From Lysinibacillus sp. PLM2 (GTDB lineage Bacteria; Bacillota; Bacilli; Bacillales_A; Planococcaceae), in contig AP025689.1 of the NCBI GenBank assembly GCA_023168345.1, positions 3,740,001-3,804,000 of the forward strand: a stretch of DNA of 64,000 nt, given 5' to 3'. Under the pieces are notes generated by a model, which was not told where the DNA came from, searched no databases, and saw nothing but the letters and a program-made list of their open reading frames with translations. The position numbers were made by a program, and so were the translations under genes. Shown in pieces: positions 25,382 to 35,332 of this stretch; the first letter of the stretch is position 1; the number at the start of each line of letters is the position of its first letter.

Positions 25382-27808
25382 TTACTCTTTTACTCTCATT
25401 AGTCGCATGCTATTTAATGAAACTAGGAGTGTGGCTCCCATGTCTGATAGAATCGCGATCCAAAGAGTTAGCCAACCAGGAACCACTAGTAGCAGTGCAA
25501 GCACTTTAATACCTATTGCAAAAGTAATGTTAGCCTTAATAATATTTAATGCTTTACGACTTAACTTAACAGTGAATGGGAGTTTTCTTAAATCATCCGC
25601 CATTAATGCAACATCAGCAGTTTCTAAAGCTGTATCAGTACCTGCTCCACCCATTGCGATACCGACTGTAGAAGCGGCTAATGCAGGAGCATCATTTACA
25701 CCGTCACCTACCATTGCGACATTACCAAACTCACTTCTTAATTGTTTAATATAATTTAATTTATCCTCTGGCATTAATTCTGCTTGGATTTCTGATACTC
25801 CTACATGACTGCCAATTGCATTTGCAGTACCTTTGTTATCACCTGTAAGCATAATTGTTTTTTTGATGCCAAGTTGATGTAACTTTTGAATAATTTCTTT
25901 ACTTGATTCACGGACTTCATCAGCTACCGCAATAACACCTAAAACTTCCTTGTCTGTGCCTATTACCATCGCTGTTTTACCCTGATTTTGAAGTTCAGTT
26001 ACTACTCTCTCTAGGTTTGTATCAAAATTTGATACTGTTAACTCCTTAAAGAGTTTTGGACTACCAATATAATAAGTTGTGCCATTAACTATACCCATAA
26101 TTCCTTTACCTGTGATAGAAGAGAAATCCTCAACTAAAACATCAGAATATGAGATATTTTCCTCATCTGCTTTTTTTATAATCGCTGAAGCTAGAGGATG
26201 CTGCGAACTGGTTTCTAAAGCGGTAATAACTGCAAGTAAGTCATTTCCATTTACGTTTTTGCTTAACACTTTATAATCTGTTACTACTGGTACGCCTTTT
26301 GTTAGTGTACCTGTTTTATCAAATGCAATTGCCTTTAAGGCACCCATTTCCTCTAGATACACTCCACCTTTAATAAGGACACCTTTTTTGGCAGCATTTC
26401 CAATTGCTGAAACAATTGATATCGGAGTAGAAATTACAAGTGCACAAGGACAACCAACAACTAAAACTGATAATCCTTGGTAAACCCAAGTGGACCAGCT
26501 ACCATCAAAGAATAAGGGTGGTACAACTGCAACTAATGCTGCAATAATCATAATAGCTGGTGTATAATACTTCGCGAATTTATCAACAAATGCTTGGGAT
26601 GGTGCACGTTCAGCTTGTGCTTCCTCTACAAGTTCGATAATTTTTGAAATCGTTGTATCTTCTACTAATTTTGTGATTTTTACCTCAAGCAAACCTTCTT
26701 CATTTAGAGTACCTGCAAATACTTCATCGTCAACTGTTTTCCCAACAGGAACCGATTCACCAGTAATTGCTGCTTGGTTTACAGATGAGTTACCTTTAAT
26801 AACAACACCATCCATAGCAATCTTTTGACCAGGTTTAACAATCATAATATCACCTACTGCGATATCATCTACATGGATCGTCATTTCCTGACCATTACGT
26901 TTAACAAGTGCTTCTTTTGGTGCAATATCCATTAATGAGCGAATAGATTGTCTCGCTCTATCCATTGAAAATCGTTCAAGTGCTTCACTAATTGCAAATA
27001 GAATCACAACGATTGAGGCTTCTGCCCATTCTCCAATGATGGCAGCACCAATCACTGCAACAGTCATAAGTGTCTTCATATCAAAATCTAATCGACGTAA
27101 GTTTTGGAAACCTACTATAAATAGTGAGTATCCACCAATTACTATTGATGCGATAAATAACAGCGAAGTTATAAGGTTTTCTTCTCCATTTACATTTAGC
27201 GAAAGATACCCGAAAACAATGAATAATACAGCATATAATAACTCACTGTGTTTTTTGTAAAATGGTATTTTTTCCTCTTTTTTAACCTCATCGGCAGTTC
27301 TTTTTACATCATCCACTTGACGGACAGGCTTATCAGGAATTACTTTAAGATTCTCAAAAGCACCTGCTTTTTCTAATTCCTCGATAGTTGCTTCTCCTAC
27401 AACACTAATTTTGGAAGCCCCAAAGTTTACTTTTGCATCTTCTACTCCAGGTAGTTCTTTCACGTTTCTTTCAAACTTCCCTGCACAATTGGCACATGAG
27501 AAGCCTTCTACACGATAGACACTTTTTGCTTCTTCAACAAATATCGGTTCAACTAGTAGCGGAGGAGATTGCCTTTTCGGTTTTTCAGGTGTCACTTTTA
27601 AATTTTCAAAAGCTCCCGCCTTTTCTAATTCTTCAACTGATGCCTCACCATATACACTGATTTTTGATGCTCCAAAGTTTACTTTTGCATCTTGTACCCC
27701 AGGCAGTTCTTTTACATTTCTTTCAAACTTCCCTGCACAATTGGCACATGAGAAGCCATCAACCCTGAATACTTTTTTATCTTCTAATTCTTTAGTAGCC
27801 TCACTCAA
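25382..27808 (-). CDS. cadA: Cadmium/zinc/lead-exporting P1B-type ATPase CadA
   Basis: An 808-residue ATPase that exports Cd(II), Zn(II) or Pb(II). Two tandem heavy-metal-associated domains at the N-terminus each contain [16 protein letters not shown] or [16 protein letters not shown]. The membrane metal site is GCPCALVIS, the phosphorylation site [10 protein letters not shown], and [12 protein letters not shown] and [13 protein letters not shown] form the nucleotide and hinge regions. TTG 27808 is taken as start because AAAGGAGG lies at the right distance; it overlaps the cadC stop by eight bases. The two HMA units are nearly identical, suggesting a recent tandem duplication. Expression follows CadC. 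Confidence 0.95.
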   Translation of the reverse strand: MSEATKELEDKKVFRVDGFSCANCAGKFERNVKELPGVQDAKVNFGASKISVYGEASVEELEKAGAFENLKVTPEKPKRQSPPLLVEPIFVEEAKSVYRVEGFSCANCAGKFERNVKELPGVEDAKVNFGASKISVVGEATIEELEKAGAFENLKVIPDKPVRQVDDVKRTADEVKKEEKIPFYKKHSELLYAVLFIVFGYLSLNVNGEENLITSLLFIASIVIGGYSLFIVGFQNLRRLDFDMKTLMTVAVIGAAIIGEWAEASIVVILFAISEALERFSMDRARQSIRSLMDIAPKEALVKRNGQEMTIHVDDIAVGDIMIVKPGQKIAMDGVVIKGNSSVNQAAITGESVPVGKTVDDEVFAGTLNEEGLLEVKITKLVEDTTISKIIELVEEAQAERAPSQAFVDKFAKYYTPAIMIIAALVAVVPPLFFDGSWSTWVYQGLSVLVVGCPCALVISTPISIVSAIGNAAKKGVLIKGGVYLEEMGALKAIAFDKTGTLTKGVPVVTDYKVLSKNVNGNDLLAVITALETSSQHPLASAIIKKADEENISYSDVLVEDFSSITGKGIMGIVNGTTYYIGSPKLFKELTVSNFDTNLERVVTELQNQGKTAMVIGTDKEVLGVIAVADEVRESSKEIIQKLHQLGIKKTIMLTGDNKGTANAIGSHVGVSEIQAELMPEDKLNYIKQLRSEFGNVAMVGDGVNDAPALAASTVGIAMGGAGTDTALETADVALMADDLRKLPFTVKLSRKALNIIKANITFAIGIKVLALLLVVPGWLTLWIAILSDMGATLLVSLNSMRLMRVKE

Positions 27809-28172
27809 CTTCGGCAACCTCCTTTTGATGTGCAAAAGCGACTCCAATTAGTTGTTTAACATGATCGTCATCTAACGAATAGTAGACTAATTTTCCTTCT
27901 TTACGATATTTAGCTATTCCTAAGTTATTTAGCAATCTTAAATGATGAGATGCTGTTGCGTTTGTTGCACCTACAATATTTGCTACATCACATACACATA
28001 ACTCATCCTCTACTGATAATGCATAGGCAATTTTGATTCTTGTATCATCAGAAAGAGCTTTAAAAATTTTAGCTACTTCAAAAGGATTCTCCTTCGACAA
28101 TTTTTCTGAAATTGTCGTTACTTTTTCTTCATTTATACATGTGATTTCACATACATCTTTTTCTTTAGTCAC
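27801..28172 (-). CDS. cadC: ArsR/SmtB-family cadmium-responsive repressor CadC
   Basis: A 123-residue winged-helix repressor. It has the N-terminal metal-site Cys (VCEITC), the alpha-3 [10 protein letters not shown] cysteines that complete the CadC thiolate site, and the DNA-reading helix [14 protein letters not shown]. The C-terminal [18 protein letters not shown] carries the second metal site. GTG 28172 follows GAGGTGA. Two operator-like inverted repeats (ATTCAAATA...CATTTG) lie upstream. It heads the cadC-cadA operon and derepresses it when Cd, Pb or Zn binds. Confidence 0.95.
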   Translation of the reverse strand: MTKEKDVCEITCINEEKVTTISEKLSKENPFEVAKIFKALSDDTRIKIAYALSVEDELCVCDVANIVGATNATASHHLRLLNNLGIAKYRKEGKLVYYSLDDDHVKQLIGVAFAHQKEVAEVE

Positions 28173-28190
28173 AATAATTCACCTCATAAT

Positions 28191-28210
28191 ATTCAAATAA
28201 ACATTTGATT
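28191..28210. promoter_or_regulatory. CadC operator, proximal
   Basis: ATTCAAATAAACATTTGATT is an imperfect inverted repeat of the CadC operator type and lies 20 bp upstream of the cadC start. Confidence 0.75.
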
Positions 28211-28247
28211 GTTATTGCTTAAATTTTACATCTTAACAGTCAAATAG

Positions 28248-28266
28248 TCAAATGTATATTTGAATA
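28248..28266. promoter_or_regulatory. CadC-type operator, distal
   Basis: TCAAATGTATATTTGAATA is a second copy of the inverted repeat, about 75 bp upstream of cadC; the two sites probably flank or overlap the promoter. Confidence 0.7.
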
Positions 28267-28421
28267 AAGTTTAATATTGGGTCTATAAAGAGTATTAAAA
28301 ATTCAGCTTCTCTATTGACAAAAATCCAAACTTTAAAGGCCATGCCCTATTCAACATAAAAAAAATGCTAAAATTAAATAGTAAACTTTTATAAATAACT
28401 TATTGAAAGAAGGATATATAA

Positions 28422-28625
28422 ATGGATTTTTTGTATTTCCCCGAAGATAAAACGGAATATTTACCTGTTTTAATTGAATTATTAGTGTTATTAGTTTTAT
28501 GCTTTATTGTTTTCAATTTATTTCGTCGTATTTCTAAGAAACAAGAGTTAAAAGCAAAAGAAATTGAGGAACGTATTTTACGTGAAAAACAACACCAAAG
28601 TGCCCCAAACAAAACAGAGGAATAA
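28422..28625 (+). CDS. Small single-pass membrane protein of unknown function
   Basis: 67 residues preceded by GAAAGAAGG. A short N-terminal segment (FLYFPEDKTEY) leads into one membrane helix (LIELLVLLVLCFIVFNLF). A basic coiled-coil-like tail follows (KKQELKAKEIEERILREKQ). It is transcribed divergently from cadC and ends at its own terminator. No family recognised. Confidence 0.65.
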   Translation: MDFLYFPEDKTEYLPVLIELLVLLVLCFIVFNLFRRISKKQELKAKEIEERILREKQHQSAPNKTEE

Positions 28626-28651
28626 TAATAGGTTCAAATTATATTGGTAAA

Positions 28652-28694
28652 AGAAACTGTAGACAATTATTACAATGAATTATATACAGTTTCT
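28652..28694 (+). terminator. Terminator of the small membrane protein gene
   Basis: AGAAACTGTA / TACAGTTTCT stem followed by a T-rich tract; it also lies just before the convergent czcD stop. Confidence 0.7.
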
Positions 28695-28752
28695 TTTTCT
28701 TTGATTTTTTTCTTTAGTTCGAACTATACCAATAAAAAATTTATTATTGGTA

Positions 28753-29688
28753 TCAATGTTCGTGATTATGGTCATGATTACCATTTTCAACTTTACATAG
28801 AATTGAATTTTCATGACTATTTTTATTACTTTCCAATTGAATCGTTACATGCCCTATGCCCTGATGTTCTAATTCATGTTCTATTAAACGTAAGATTTTT
28901 TGAGAATCATTAATTGTTAAACCTCCATCTACTACTGCATGACATGATAATGCGTGTTGCCCACTAGTTATCGTCCATACATGTAAGTCATGAATATTTT
29001 TTACACCCTCAACTTTTTCGAATATTTTAATAATTACATTTAAATCTATATTTGTTGGAGTACCTTCCATTAAAATATGGATTGCTGAATTTGTAACTCG
29101 TATCCCACTGACAAAAACAAGTACTGCAACAATTACACTTGCAATAGGATCTGCCCATCCCCAATTAAATAACATAATTAGTATTGCAGCAATAATTGCA
29201 GCAACAGATCCAAGCATATCACTCATTACATGAAGGAATGCAGCTCTTAAATTTAAGTTTTCTTTTGTATCCCCTCCACGTAACATTATCCACGCTACTA
29301 AGATGTTTATTAATAATCCAACAATGGATATCATTAACATTCCAGTTGATGCTACTTCAGGTGGAGCAATAAAGCGTTGTATTGCCTCGTAGAATATGTA
29401 AAGGGCGATTAAAATTAATGTAATTCCATTTATTACTGCCGCAAGTACCTCAAATCGTTTATACCCATAAGTTTTTTTATTATTTGATGCTTTTTCTCCT
29501 AGTCTAAAAGCTACTAGCGCTATTGCTAATGATATTGAATCACTAAGCATATGGCCTGCATCAGATAAAAGAGCTAAACTGTTAGTTAAAATCCCACCTA
29601 TCGCTTCAACAAACATGTACCCAGTTATAATAATAAAAGCTATTGTAAGTGTTTTTTTATTTCCACCATGTGTATGGTTATGTCCCAC
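28753..29688 (-). CDS. czcD: Cation diffusion facilitator exporter (Zn/Co/Cd), CzcD type
   Basis: A 311-residue CDF transporter that exchanges Zn(II), Co(II) or Cd(II) for protons or potassium. A His-rich N-terminus (GHNHTHGG) is followed by six membrane segments. The metal-site motifs are LLSDAGHMLSDS in TM2 and HVMSDMLGSV in TM5. The cytoplasmic domain has HDLHVWTITSGQHALSCH and ends in another His-rich tail (DHNHEH). GTG 29688 follows CTGGAGG. It lies in the cadmium locus and is read in the same direction as cadA. Confidence 0.93.
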   Translation of the reverse strand: MGHNHTHGGNKKTLTIAFIIITGYMFVEAIGGILTNSLALLSDAGHMLSDSISLAIALVAFRLGEKASNNKKTYGYKRFEVLAAVINGITLILIALYIFYEAIQRFIAPPEVASTGMLMISIVGLLINILVAWIMLRGGDTKENLNLRAAFLHVMSDMLGSVAAIIAAILIMLFNWGWADPIASVIVAVLVFVSGIRVTNSAIHILMEGTPTNIDLNVIIKIFEKVEGVKNIHDLHVWTITSGQHALSCHAVVDGGLTINDSQKILRLIEHELEHQGIGHVTIQLESNKNSHENSILCKVENGNHDHNHEH

Positions 29689-29876
29689 TTATTTTACCTC
29701 CAGTTCAAGGTTCAACTGTTAATTTTAGGTGTTAGTAATTAATTTTTTCATTGTAATATACAATACAGTTTGTTCAATAATAGTCCTTTTAACTACATGT
29801 TGAATTGGAATTATAAAATATTCTTAACAAGCCTATATATGAACATAATTATGTTTGGAACTCTAAACAGTAATAA

Positions 29877-29902
29877 AAAAATCCCCAAATTAATTTGAGG
29901 AT
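29877..29902 (-). terminator. Terminator of the M23 peptidase gene
   Basis: ATCCCCAAAT / ATTTGAGGAT stem followed by seven Ts on the minus strand, 27 bp past the peptidase stop. Confidence 0.85.
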
Positions 29903-29928
29903 GTAATGACTATATCTATAGTATTAAA

Positions 29929-31192
29929 TTAAAACGGAACAAACTGTAACGGATTCATATGTCCTACCTTTTGACCGGCCCAAGTACCATTATGCAATTC
30001 AAAATGTAGATGTGGTCCTGTAACACGACCTGTTGCCCCCATTTTCCCTATTTCCTGTCCTTTAGATACAGATTGTCCTGCTTGCACACTGATCGAATTC
30101 ATGTGAGCATAAACAGTTGTGTATATTTTTCCATTAATCGAATGTGTTAGGATAACCGCATTACCATATGTACTGAGAGGTGCAGCATAAGAAACAACTG
30201 CATCTGAAGCAGCAACAATTGGTGTTCCTGTAGAATTTGCTACGTCAACACCATAGTGAAACTCACCACCTCCAAAACTCCTCCAACCATAACCTGAAGT
30301 AAATGTACCATATGTAGGAGTTGTCCATACCCTACTTGATGTTACAGGAACATCGGGTGAAGCTGAGTTATTATTTGCATTTCGTTTACGTTCCTGTTCG
30401 CGTGCTAGTTCTGCCATACGTTTCTGTTCTGCAATGATCTTCGTTTCTAGCTCTTCACTGATTTCATGTACTTCCTCGTATTGATTTTCCAATTGCTGTT
30501 CTGAATCCTTCAGCTTTTCTTGTTCGGCTTCAAGTTTAACAATTAAGGCCGTTTTGTCTGATCTTTGGCTCTCTAAATTAGTTTTTAATGCAAGCAATTC
30601 TGTACGATCACTCTCAAGTTCTACTAGCGTTTCTTCTAAGTCAAACTCTTTTATCTCAATTAACCTAATATCTTCATTTTGTTCATCTATAAGGGTACGG
30701 TCTGCTTCCATTAATGTACTTGCTGCTGAAAATCTATCTATTAAATCGACAGCTATTTGAACCTAGTAAAATATCTAGGAAACTTATTGTTCCACTCGAT
30801 TGAATTGCACGTAACCGTTCATCTATTAGTTCATCTCGATTATTAATTTTTTCTTCTAAATCTTTTATGTCCGCTTGTAAATTTTTAATTTCTTGAGTAG
30901 TTTGTTCAATACTAGTTTCAAATACGCTAATTTGATCTTCCGTAGCTATGATTTCCTTATTAAAGTTTGTTATTTGGTTTAATAAGCTATCTTGTTCTGC
31001 TTGGTTTGTCTGAATTTCAATTTTTTTCTCTTTTAATTCTTTGTTTAACTCTACCTTTTTTTGTTCTATTTCATTTTGTTCTTCTTTTAAACTATTCAAA
31101 TTATTTGCTGGGGCTTGTAGATTAAGGAAAATCGTTGAAGTCAACAATGTAAAAGTTCCAATTAAGACAAAACCTTTCAGTTTCTTACTCAA
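29929..31192 (-). pseudogene. CwlO-like secreted M23 murein hydrolase, interrupted by a frameshift
   Basis: Two abutting frames make one protein. The first (31192 to 30734) has a signal peptide (KGFVLIGTFTLLTSTIFLN) and a long coiled coil ending SFLDILLGSNS. The second (from about 30757) continues AVDLIDRFSAASTLMEADR, more coiled coil, then an M23/LytM domain. That domain has zinc ligands in HYGVDVAN and HLHFELHNG, plus VYAHMNSI. The shift lies at about 30757 (AATAGCTGTCG), needing one base less or two more. EnvC/CwlO-type proteins cleave peptidoglycan peptides. Either a recent pseudogene or a base-call error. Confidence 0.8.
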
Positions 31193-31332
31193 ATGAGAAA
31201 TCCTCCCGACACTTCACCCTACTTGTTCTAGTAAGTCAAACTATTAGTACTTTTATTTAACAGACTGATTATACCATTCAAAATAGATAATAAATTTTAC
31301 AATTTAGTTTCAGATTATTGTGTATTAAAAAC

Positions 31333-31360
31333 AAAAAAGACTGACCAATAATGGTCAATC
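31333..31360 (-). terminator. Terminator of the ZIP transporter gene
   Basis: GACTGACCA / TGGTCAATC stem followed on the minus strand by six Ts, 19 bp past the stop. Confidence 0.8.
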
Positions 31361-31378
31361 CGAAAATAAGAAGTGCTA

Positions 31379-32098
31379 TTAAAATAATTTTAAATAAATT
31401 CCCATAATTCCTATTCCGATTAATGTATAAATCAATATTCTATGCAATGTGGATTTTTCCATTACTGGCAATAGTATTTCAGATACTGTAACCATTAAAA
31501 TAATACCTACAGTAAAACTAATTAAGGAGGTGGATATAAATGGGTGGTTTAAATCCACAAAACTACCAATAAAGAAACCTAAAGCGACTGGTACTGATAC
31601 AAAAAATGATATTAAAATTCCGTTTAAGAAATTTATACCCATCATTATTAGTGGTGTGTATAAAATAATGCCTTCAGGGATGTTATGAAATAGAATTGTT
31701 TGTAAAAGAGAAATTGTAAAATCATATTCTTGACTAGTCGCTAGGGTAATTCCCATAGGGAAATTGTGAATGGAGAAGCTCAATATAAGTAATAAACCTA
31801 CACGATTATATATTCTTTCCTTTGATATATTCCTATTCATCTGATTGTGCTGCGATACTTTATGTAATAGTTCAAATATAATCATTCCAATAGTAACTCC
31901 AACTATTGTTATGAACCAACCCCCTAATTCAATAGCTTTAGGGAAAATTTCTATACTTATTAAGCCAAATATTAGGCCCGCACATACTGCATTAATAATG
32001 CTTATCTTCTCTTTAAACTCCTTAAAAAGCCATGCAATTGCTCCACCAATTAAAAATCCTAATGAAGAGTAAAGGAATCCAAATAACAATATTTCCAC
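31379..32098 (-). CDS. ZIP-family metal transporter
   Basis: A 239-residue, eight-segment membrane protein of the ZIP family, which usually moves Zn(II) or related divalent metals into the cytoplasm. The two metal-binding motifs are SIHNFPMGI in one helix and LFHNIPEGI in the next, as in ZIP proteins. GTG 32098 is preferred because AAAGGTG lies five bases upstream; an upstream TTG is less likely. It sits in a zinc/cadmium neighbourhood. The direction of transport and metal are not proven. Confidence 0.85.
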   Translation of the reverse strand: MEILLFGFLYSSLGFLIGGAIAWLFKEFKEKISIINAVCAGLIFGLISIEIFPKAIELGGWFITIVGVTIGMIIFELLHKVSQHNQMNRNISKERIYNRVGLLLILSFSIHNFPMGITLATSQEYDFTISLLQTILFHNIPEGIILYTPLIMMGINFLNGILISFFVSVPVALGFFIGSFVDLNHPFISTSLISFTVGIILMVTVSEILLPVMEKSTLHRILIYTLIGIGIMGIYLKLF

Positions 32099-32148
32099 TA
32101 AAACACCTTTCAATGGTTTTAATTAGTGATATGGTTATTCAAATGGAT

Positions 32149-32670
32149 TTATGAATAATTATTTTTATTATTTGATGTTATTAGACTTAGTATTAAATAG
32201 AGAATATATCCAATAAGACCACCTATTGTATTTGTAATTAAGTCAGTCACATCAAATATTCTTGTCGAAGCAGAATTCCACCATACGCTGATTAATTGAT
32301 AGCATTCTATGAAAAAACTAAAAGTTAATGTTGCTATAATGGTCGTAAACAAGCCTTTTTTCTTTATAAGTGGATATAAAGATCCAAAAGGCAGCATCAT
32401 TAAAATGTTTAAATAGATTTCCCTAGTAGCTCCGTCATACTTTAACATTAGATCTCTGAATGGTATGAAATTAGCAGTTTCCATAAATAATATATTAGTA
32501 CCATTTAAAGGTATTGTAAATGGCATTATGGTTACAAATAACACCATTACAATGTATACATACATAATTGTTTTAATTATAAATGTATTTCCCGGATTAT
32601 TTCTCCATCTTCTGTAGTATAAGGATATATAAACCAAAAATAATAAAGTAAAATCTACAAAATAACCCAA
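32149..32670 (-). CDS. VanZ-like membrane protein
   Basis: 173 residues, about five membrane segments, of the VanZ-like family. The family motifs are NFIPFRDLMLKYD, NILMMLPFGSLYPLI, FFIECYQLISVWW and RIFDVTDLITNTIGGLIGYI. VanZ proteins are linked to teicoplanin tolerance, but most homologues have no known role. TTG 32670 follows AAAGGTGTAGGA. Confidence 0.85.
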   Translation of the reverse strand: MGYFVDFTLLFLVYISLYYRRWRNNPGNTFIIKTIMYVYIVMVLFVTIMPFTIPLNGTNILFMETANFIPFRDLMLKYDGATREIYLNILMMLPFGSLYPLIKKKGLFTTIIATLTFSFFIECYQLISVWWNSASTRIFDVTDLITNTIGGLIGYILYLILSLITSNNKNNYS

Positions 32671-32779
32671 TTCCTACACCTTTTCGTAAATAATAGATTT
32701 AAGGAGAATTTGTTAATAAAAATTACTCATTATAGAATAATGTCAAAATTATTCATTCCAACCTTTTTAATTAGAAATA

Positions 32780-32815
32780 AAAACTTCTAACATTTTAAGT
32801 CATTTGTTAGAAGTT
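32780..32815 (-). terminator. Hairpin terminator
   Basis: AACTTCTAAC / GTTAGAAGTT stem followed on the minus strand by TTTTTA, about 65 bp past the small hypothetical gene. Confidence 0.7.
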
Positions 32816-32880
32816 ATATAATCTCTTTAAATACTTACTGTCTATATAAAACTTAACACTAATACATTAACTAAAAAATA

Positions 32881-33273
32881 TTAAAGTTTACCTTCTTCTA
32901 CTTCTTTTGCAAACCGGTTTAAATAAACTATAAGAGCTTCACGAAATTCATTTACAAAATCTCTATCTTTAAAAATTAGAAGCTCTTTCTTATTCGCAAG
33001 AATATCTTCCAACCGCCAATAAAGGAAATTCAATTTTTTATTTGATCTTTGCTCTAAATAATACAAATACTTTGTTCTAAACAGTAGTTTCATTGTAAAT
33101 GGAGCAGGACGACCCGTTAAAACAACCTTGTCTCTTTTAGCGACTAATATAAGTTGCTCATAGAAGTCAAAATCACCAGAAAAGATAACATTCACTTGAT
33201 AAGGATTTGTAGAAGTAGTATCTTCTTCTACAAAGATTTGAAACTCAAATAAAGTCTTGAATTTAATTCCCAT
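32881..33273 (-). CDS. Conserved-looking cytoplasmic protein of unknown function
   Basis: 130 residues from ATG 33273, preceded by GTGAGGGAAT. No signal peptide or membrane segment. It begins MGIKFKTLFEFQIFVEEDTT and ends in a charged helix (FVNEFREALIVYLNRFAKEV). It is monocistronic. I do not recognise the family. Confidence 0.55.
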   Translation of the reverse strand: MGIKFKTLFEFQIFVEEDTTSTNPYQVNVIFSGDFDFYEQLILVAKRDKVVLTGRPAPFTMKLLFRTKYLYYLEQRSNKKLNFLYWRLEDILANKKELLIFKDRDFVNEFREALIVYLNRFAKEVEEGKL

Positions 33274-33549
33274 AATAAATTCCCTCACAATATAGTTAGT
33301 CTACTTAAATTAAACTACCGGAAAGTTAACTTTATCTTTTGTTCTATAAATATAAAAGGTCTAGCATCACTTTTCAACTAAAGGGAATTTATAGCGAACT
33401 ATTTTTTCCAAAATTCTGTAACACTTTGAAAACTATGTTAATAATGAAATAATCTTTTAGGATAGAACCAAGATATTCTTTAGTCCTTTTGTTGAACTGT
33501 ATTCCTTTTTCCGTGACTTTAAAAATCAACCCTGAAAAGAGTTAAATAA

Positions 33550-34092
33550 TTATAAAGATTTAGCTGGCATGATTTGCTCCATGTAATTCCTAATTTGTGT
33601 CTCTGACATTTCACCAGTAATAATTTTTTCAATTATTCCTTCTGGGTTAATTAAGAATGTGGTAGGTAACGGATTAATATTATAAACACTCATGACACTT
33701 TTCTGTTTATCAATTACTACTGGAAACGATAAATTTTTGCGTTCGATATAGTTTTGAACGACAAAATCTGATTCTGCAATATTAACAGCCAATACTTGAA
33801 TACCTTCATCTTGATATTCCTGATAATATCGTTCGATAATTGGAAACTCTCGTTCACATGGTGCACACCATGTACCCCAAAAGTTTAAAAATACACCTTG
33901 TCCTTTATATTCAGTAAGTCGATGTGTCTCACCGTTCATATCAACCAATTCAAAATCTGGCGCACTGTCACCTACTTGTAATACTTCTCTTTTCTCCTTA
34001 GTAAAACTACTGTAGATGGTAAAAACTATTGCTCCACACAAAACAGCTAATATAAGTAGGCGAAAATAAAATCTTCTTCTTTTTTTGTCCAT
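33550..34092 (-). CDS. resA: Membrane-anchored thiol-disulfide oxidoreductase ResA type
   Basis: A 180-residue TlpA/ResA-like protein: an N-terminal anchor (FRLLILAVLCGAIVFTIYSS), then an extracytoplasmic thioredoxin fold. The catalytic motif is WGTWCAPCE (C76, C79) and the cis-Pro region LPTTFLINPEG. ResA reduces disulfides in apocytochrome c in Bacillus, taking electrons from CcdA, which is encoded 43 bp upstream. It is the last gene of a bdbD-bdbC-ccdA-resA run, an unusual mixture of oxidising and reducing partners. Confidence 0.85.
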   Translation of the reverse strand: MDKKRRRFYFRLLILAVLCGAIVFTIYSSFTKEKREVLQVGDSAPDFELVDMNGETHRLTEYKGQGVFLNFWGTWCAPCEREFPIIERYYQEYQDEGIQVLAVNIAESDFVVQNYIERKNLSFPVVIDKQKSVMSVYNINPLPTTFLINPEGIIEKIITGEMSETQIRNYMEQIMPAKSL

Positions 34093-34134
34093 AATAGAAT
34101 AGATCCCACCTTACATTTAAGTGAAATTTTGTAG

Positions 34135-34845
34135 TTAAAACCCTGTGAAACCACCGAAGAATGGGGTTAAGAATGCAATGATTTTTGTCATCAAATCAAA
34201 ATACAACATGACACCCATGAAAATCATAATGACACCACCTATTTTTAAAAACAGACCACTTCTTTTTTGGAGAAATTTCATTTTCCCTATAAATAGTGAC
34301 ATGATTAAAAATGGAATAGAGAAACCTAGTACATAAAACAGCATATACAACATTCCTCGGCTTGGGTCTGACATTCCCATAGCAATAACTCCAGCTAGAA
34401 TTGGACCTGTACAGGGTGTCCAGCCTGCAGCAAATCCCATACCGATGATCACAGACCCTAAATATCCTTTAGGTTTCTTTTTAAACTGTATCCTTTTTTC
34501 TGACTGTAAAATATCAAACCTAAAAACCCCTAAAGTTACTAATCCAAAAAAGACAATAATGATTGCCCCAATTTGTCTTAGTAAATCCTGATATTGGATA
34601 AAAAGTGTACCAATAAAAGAAGTTGAGAATCCTAAAGCCATAAAAATAATAGAAAACCCTAGTAAAAATAACAGGGTATGTCCCATTGCCTTTTTATTTA
34701 AAATGCCCTTGTCTTCTTTTAATTCATTTAAAGACATCCCAGTAACATAAGAAAGAAATGCTGGATATAGTGGTAATGAACACGGCGATAAAAATGATAA
34801 TAACCCAGCTCCAAAAGCAAGGAGTAAATTCACTTGTTCAAACAA
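34135..34845 (-). CDS. ccdA: CcdA-family transmembrane thiol-reductant transporter
   Basis: About 236 residues with six membrane segments. It passes reducing equivalents from cytoplasmic thioredoxin to extracytoplasmic ResA-like proteins. The two cysteine motifs are FGAGLLSFLSPCSLPLYPAF in the first helix and GMGFAAGWTPCTGPILAGV in the fourth. TTG 34845 gives good spacing to AGGAAGGG; GTG 34857 is possible but lies on top of that site. Cotranscribed with resA downstream and bdbC upstream. Confidence 0.88.
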   Translation of the reverse strand: MFEQVNLLLAFGAGLLSFLSPCSLPLYPAFLSYVTGMSLNELKEDKGILNKKAMGHTLLFLLGFSIIFMALGFSTSFIGTLFIQYQDLLRQIGAIIIVFFGLVTLGVFRFDILQSEKRIQFKKKPKGYLGSVIIGMGFAAGWTPCTGPILAGVIAMGMSDPSRGMLYMLFYVLGFSIPFLIMSLFIGKMKFLQKRSGLFLKIGGVIMIFMGVMLYFDLMTKIIAFLTPFFGGFTGF

Positions 34846-34885
34846 AAAAACTTTCACCCTTCCTTTCTAATAGTAGAAGTGTCTT

Positions 34886-35332
34886 TTAATTTTCTTTAGT
34901 CCTTTTAGAAAATAGGAATATCATGCAAATAGTTATCAATGTAAAAGCAATTAATGCTAAAAAAGGAATTGTGACAAAGCCAAACCAATTGATGTATTGA
35001 GCACTACATGGAACACCACTAACGCACGGCTTTATACCTCCAAAACCCGGAACTTTTTGTTCTAGGTAATGGAAAATTGAAATAGTACCTCCAATAACAG
35101 ATAAAGGTAATACAAATTTCTTCACCGAAATATCACTTTGAAACGTTCCAATCCCTAGTATAATCACTAAGGGATACATGAATATTCGCTGAAACCAACA
35201 AAGATCACATGGTATAAATCCTTTAATTTCACTAAAATACAAACTTCCTAGTGTAGCAACAACCGAGACGATCCATGCAAAGTATAGTATCCATACTTTC
35301 TTACTGTTTTTGTTTGCTTCACTCATTTTCAT
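34886..35332 (-). CDS. bdbC: DsbB-like thiol-disulfide oxidase BdbC
   Basis: A 148-residue membrane protein with four helices and two cysteine pairs, CDLCWFQRIFMYP after the second loop and KPCVSGVPCS in the third. DsbB/BdbC proteins oxidise the partner BdbD using quinone. Its ATG overlaps the bdbD stop, so the pair is translationally coupled. Confidence 0.92.
   Translation of the reverse strand: MKMSEANKNSKKVWILYFAWIVSVVATLGSLYFSEIKGFIPCDLCWFQRIFMYPLVIILGIGTFQSDISVKKFVLPLSVIGGTISIFHYLEQKVPGFGGIKPCVSGVPCSAQYINWFGFVTIPFLALIAFTLITICMIFLFSKRTKEN

Noticed and set aside
28644-28913. Plus-strand ORF between the terminator and czcD
   Set aside because: It overlaps a terminator and the antisense of czcD; no ribosome binding site and no family-like sequence.
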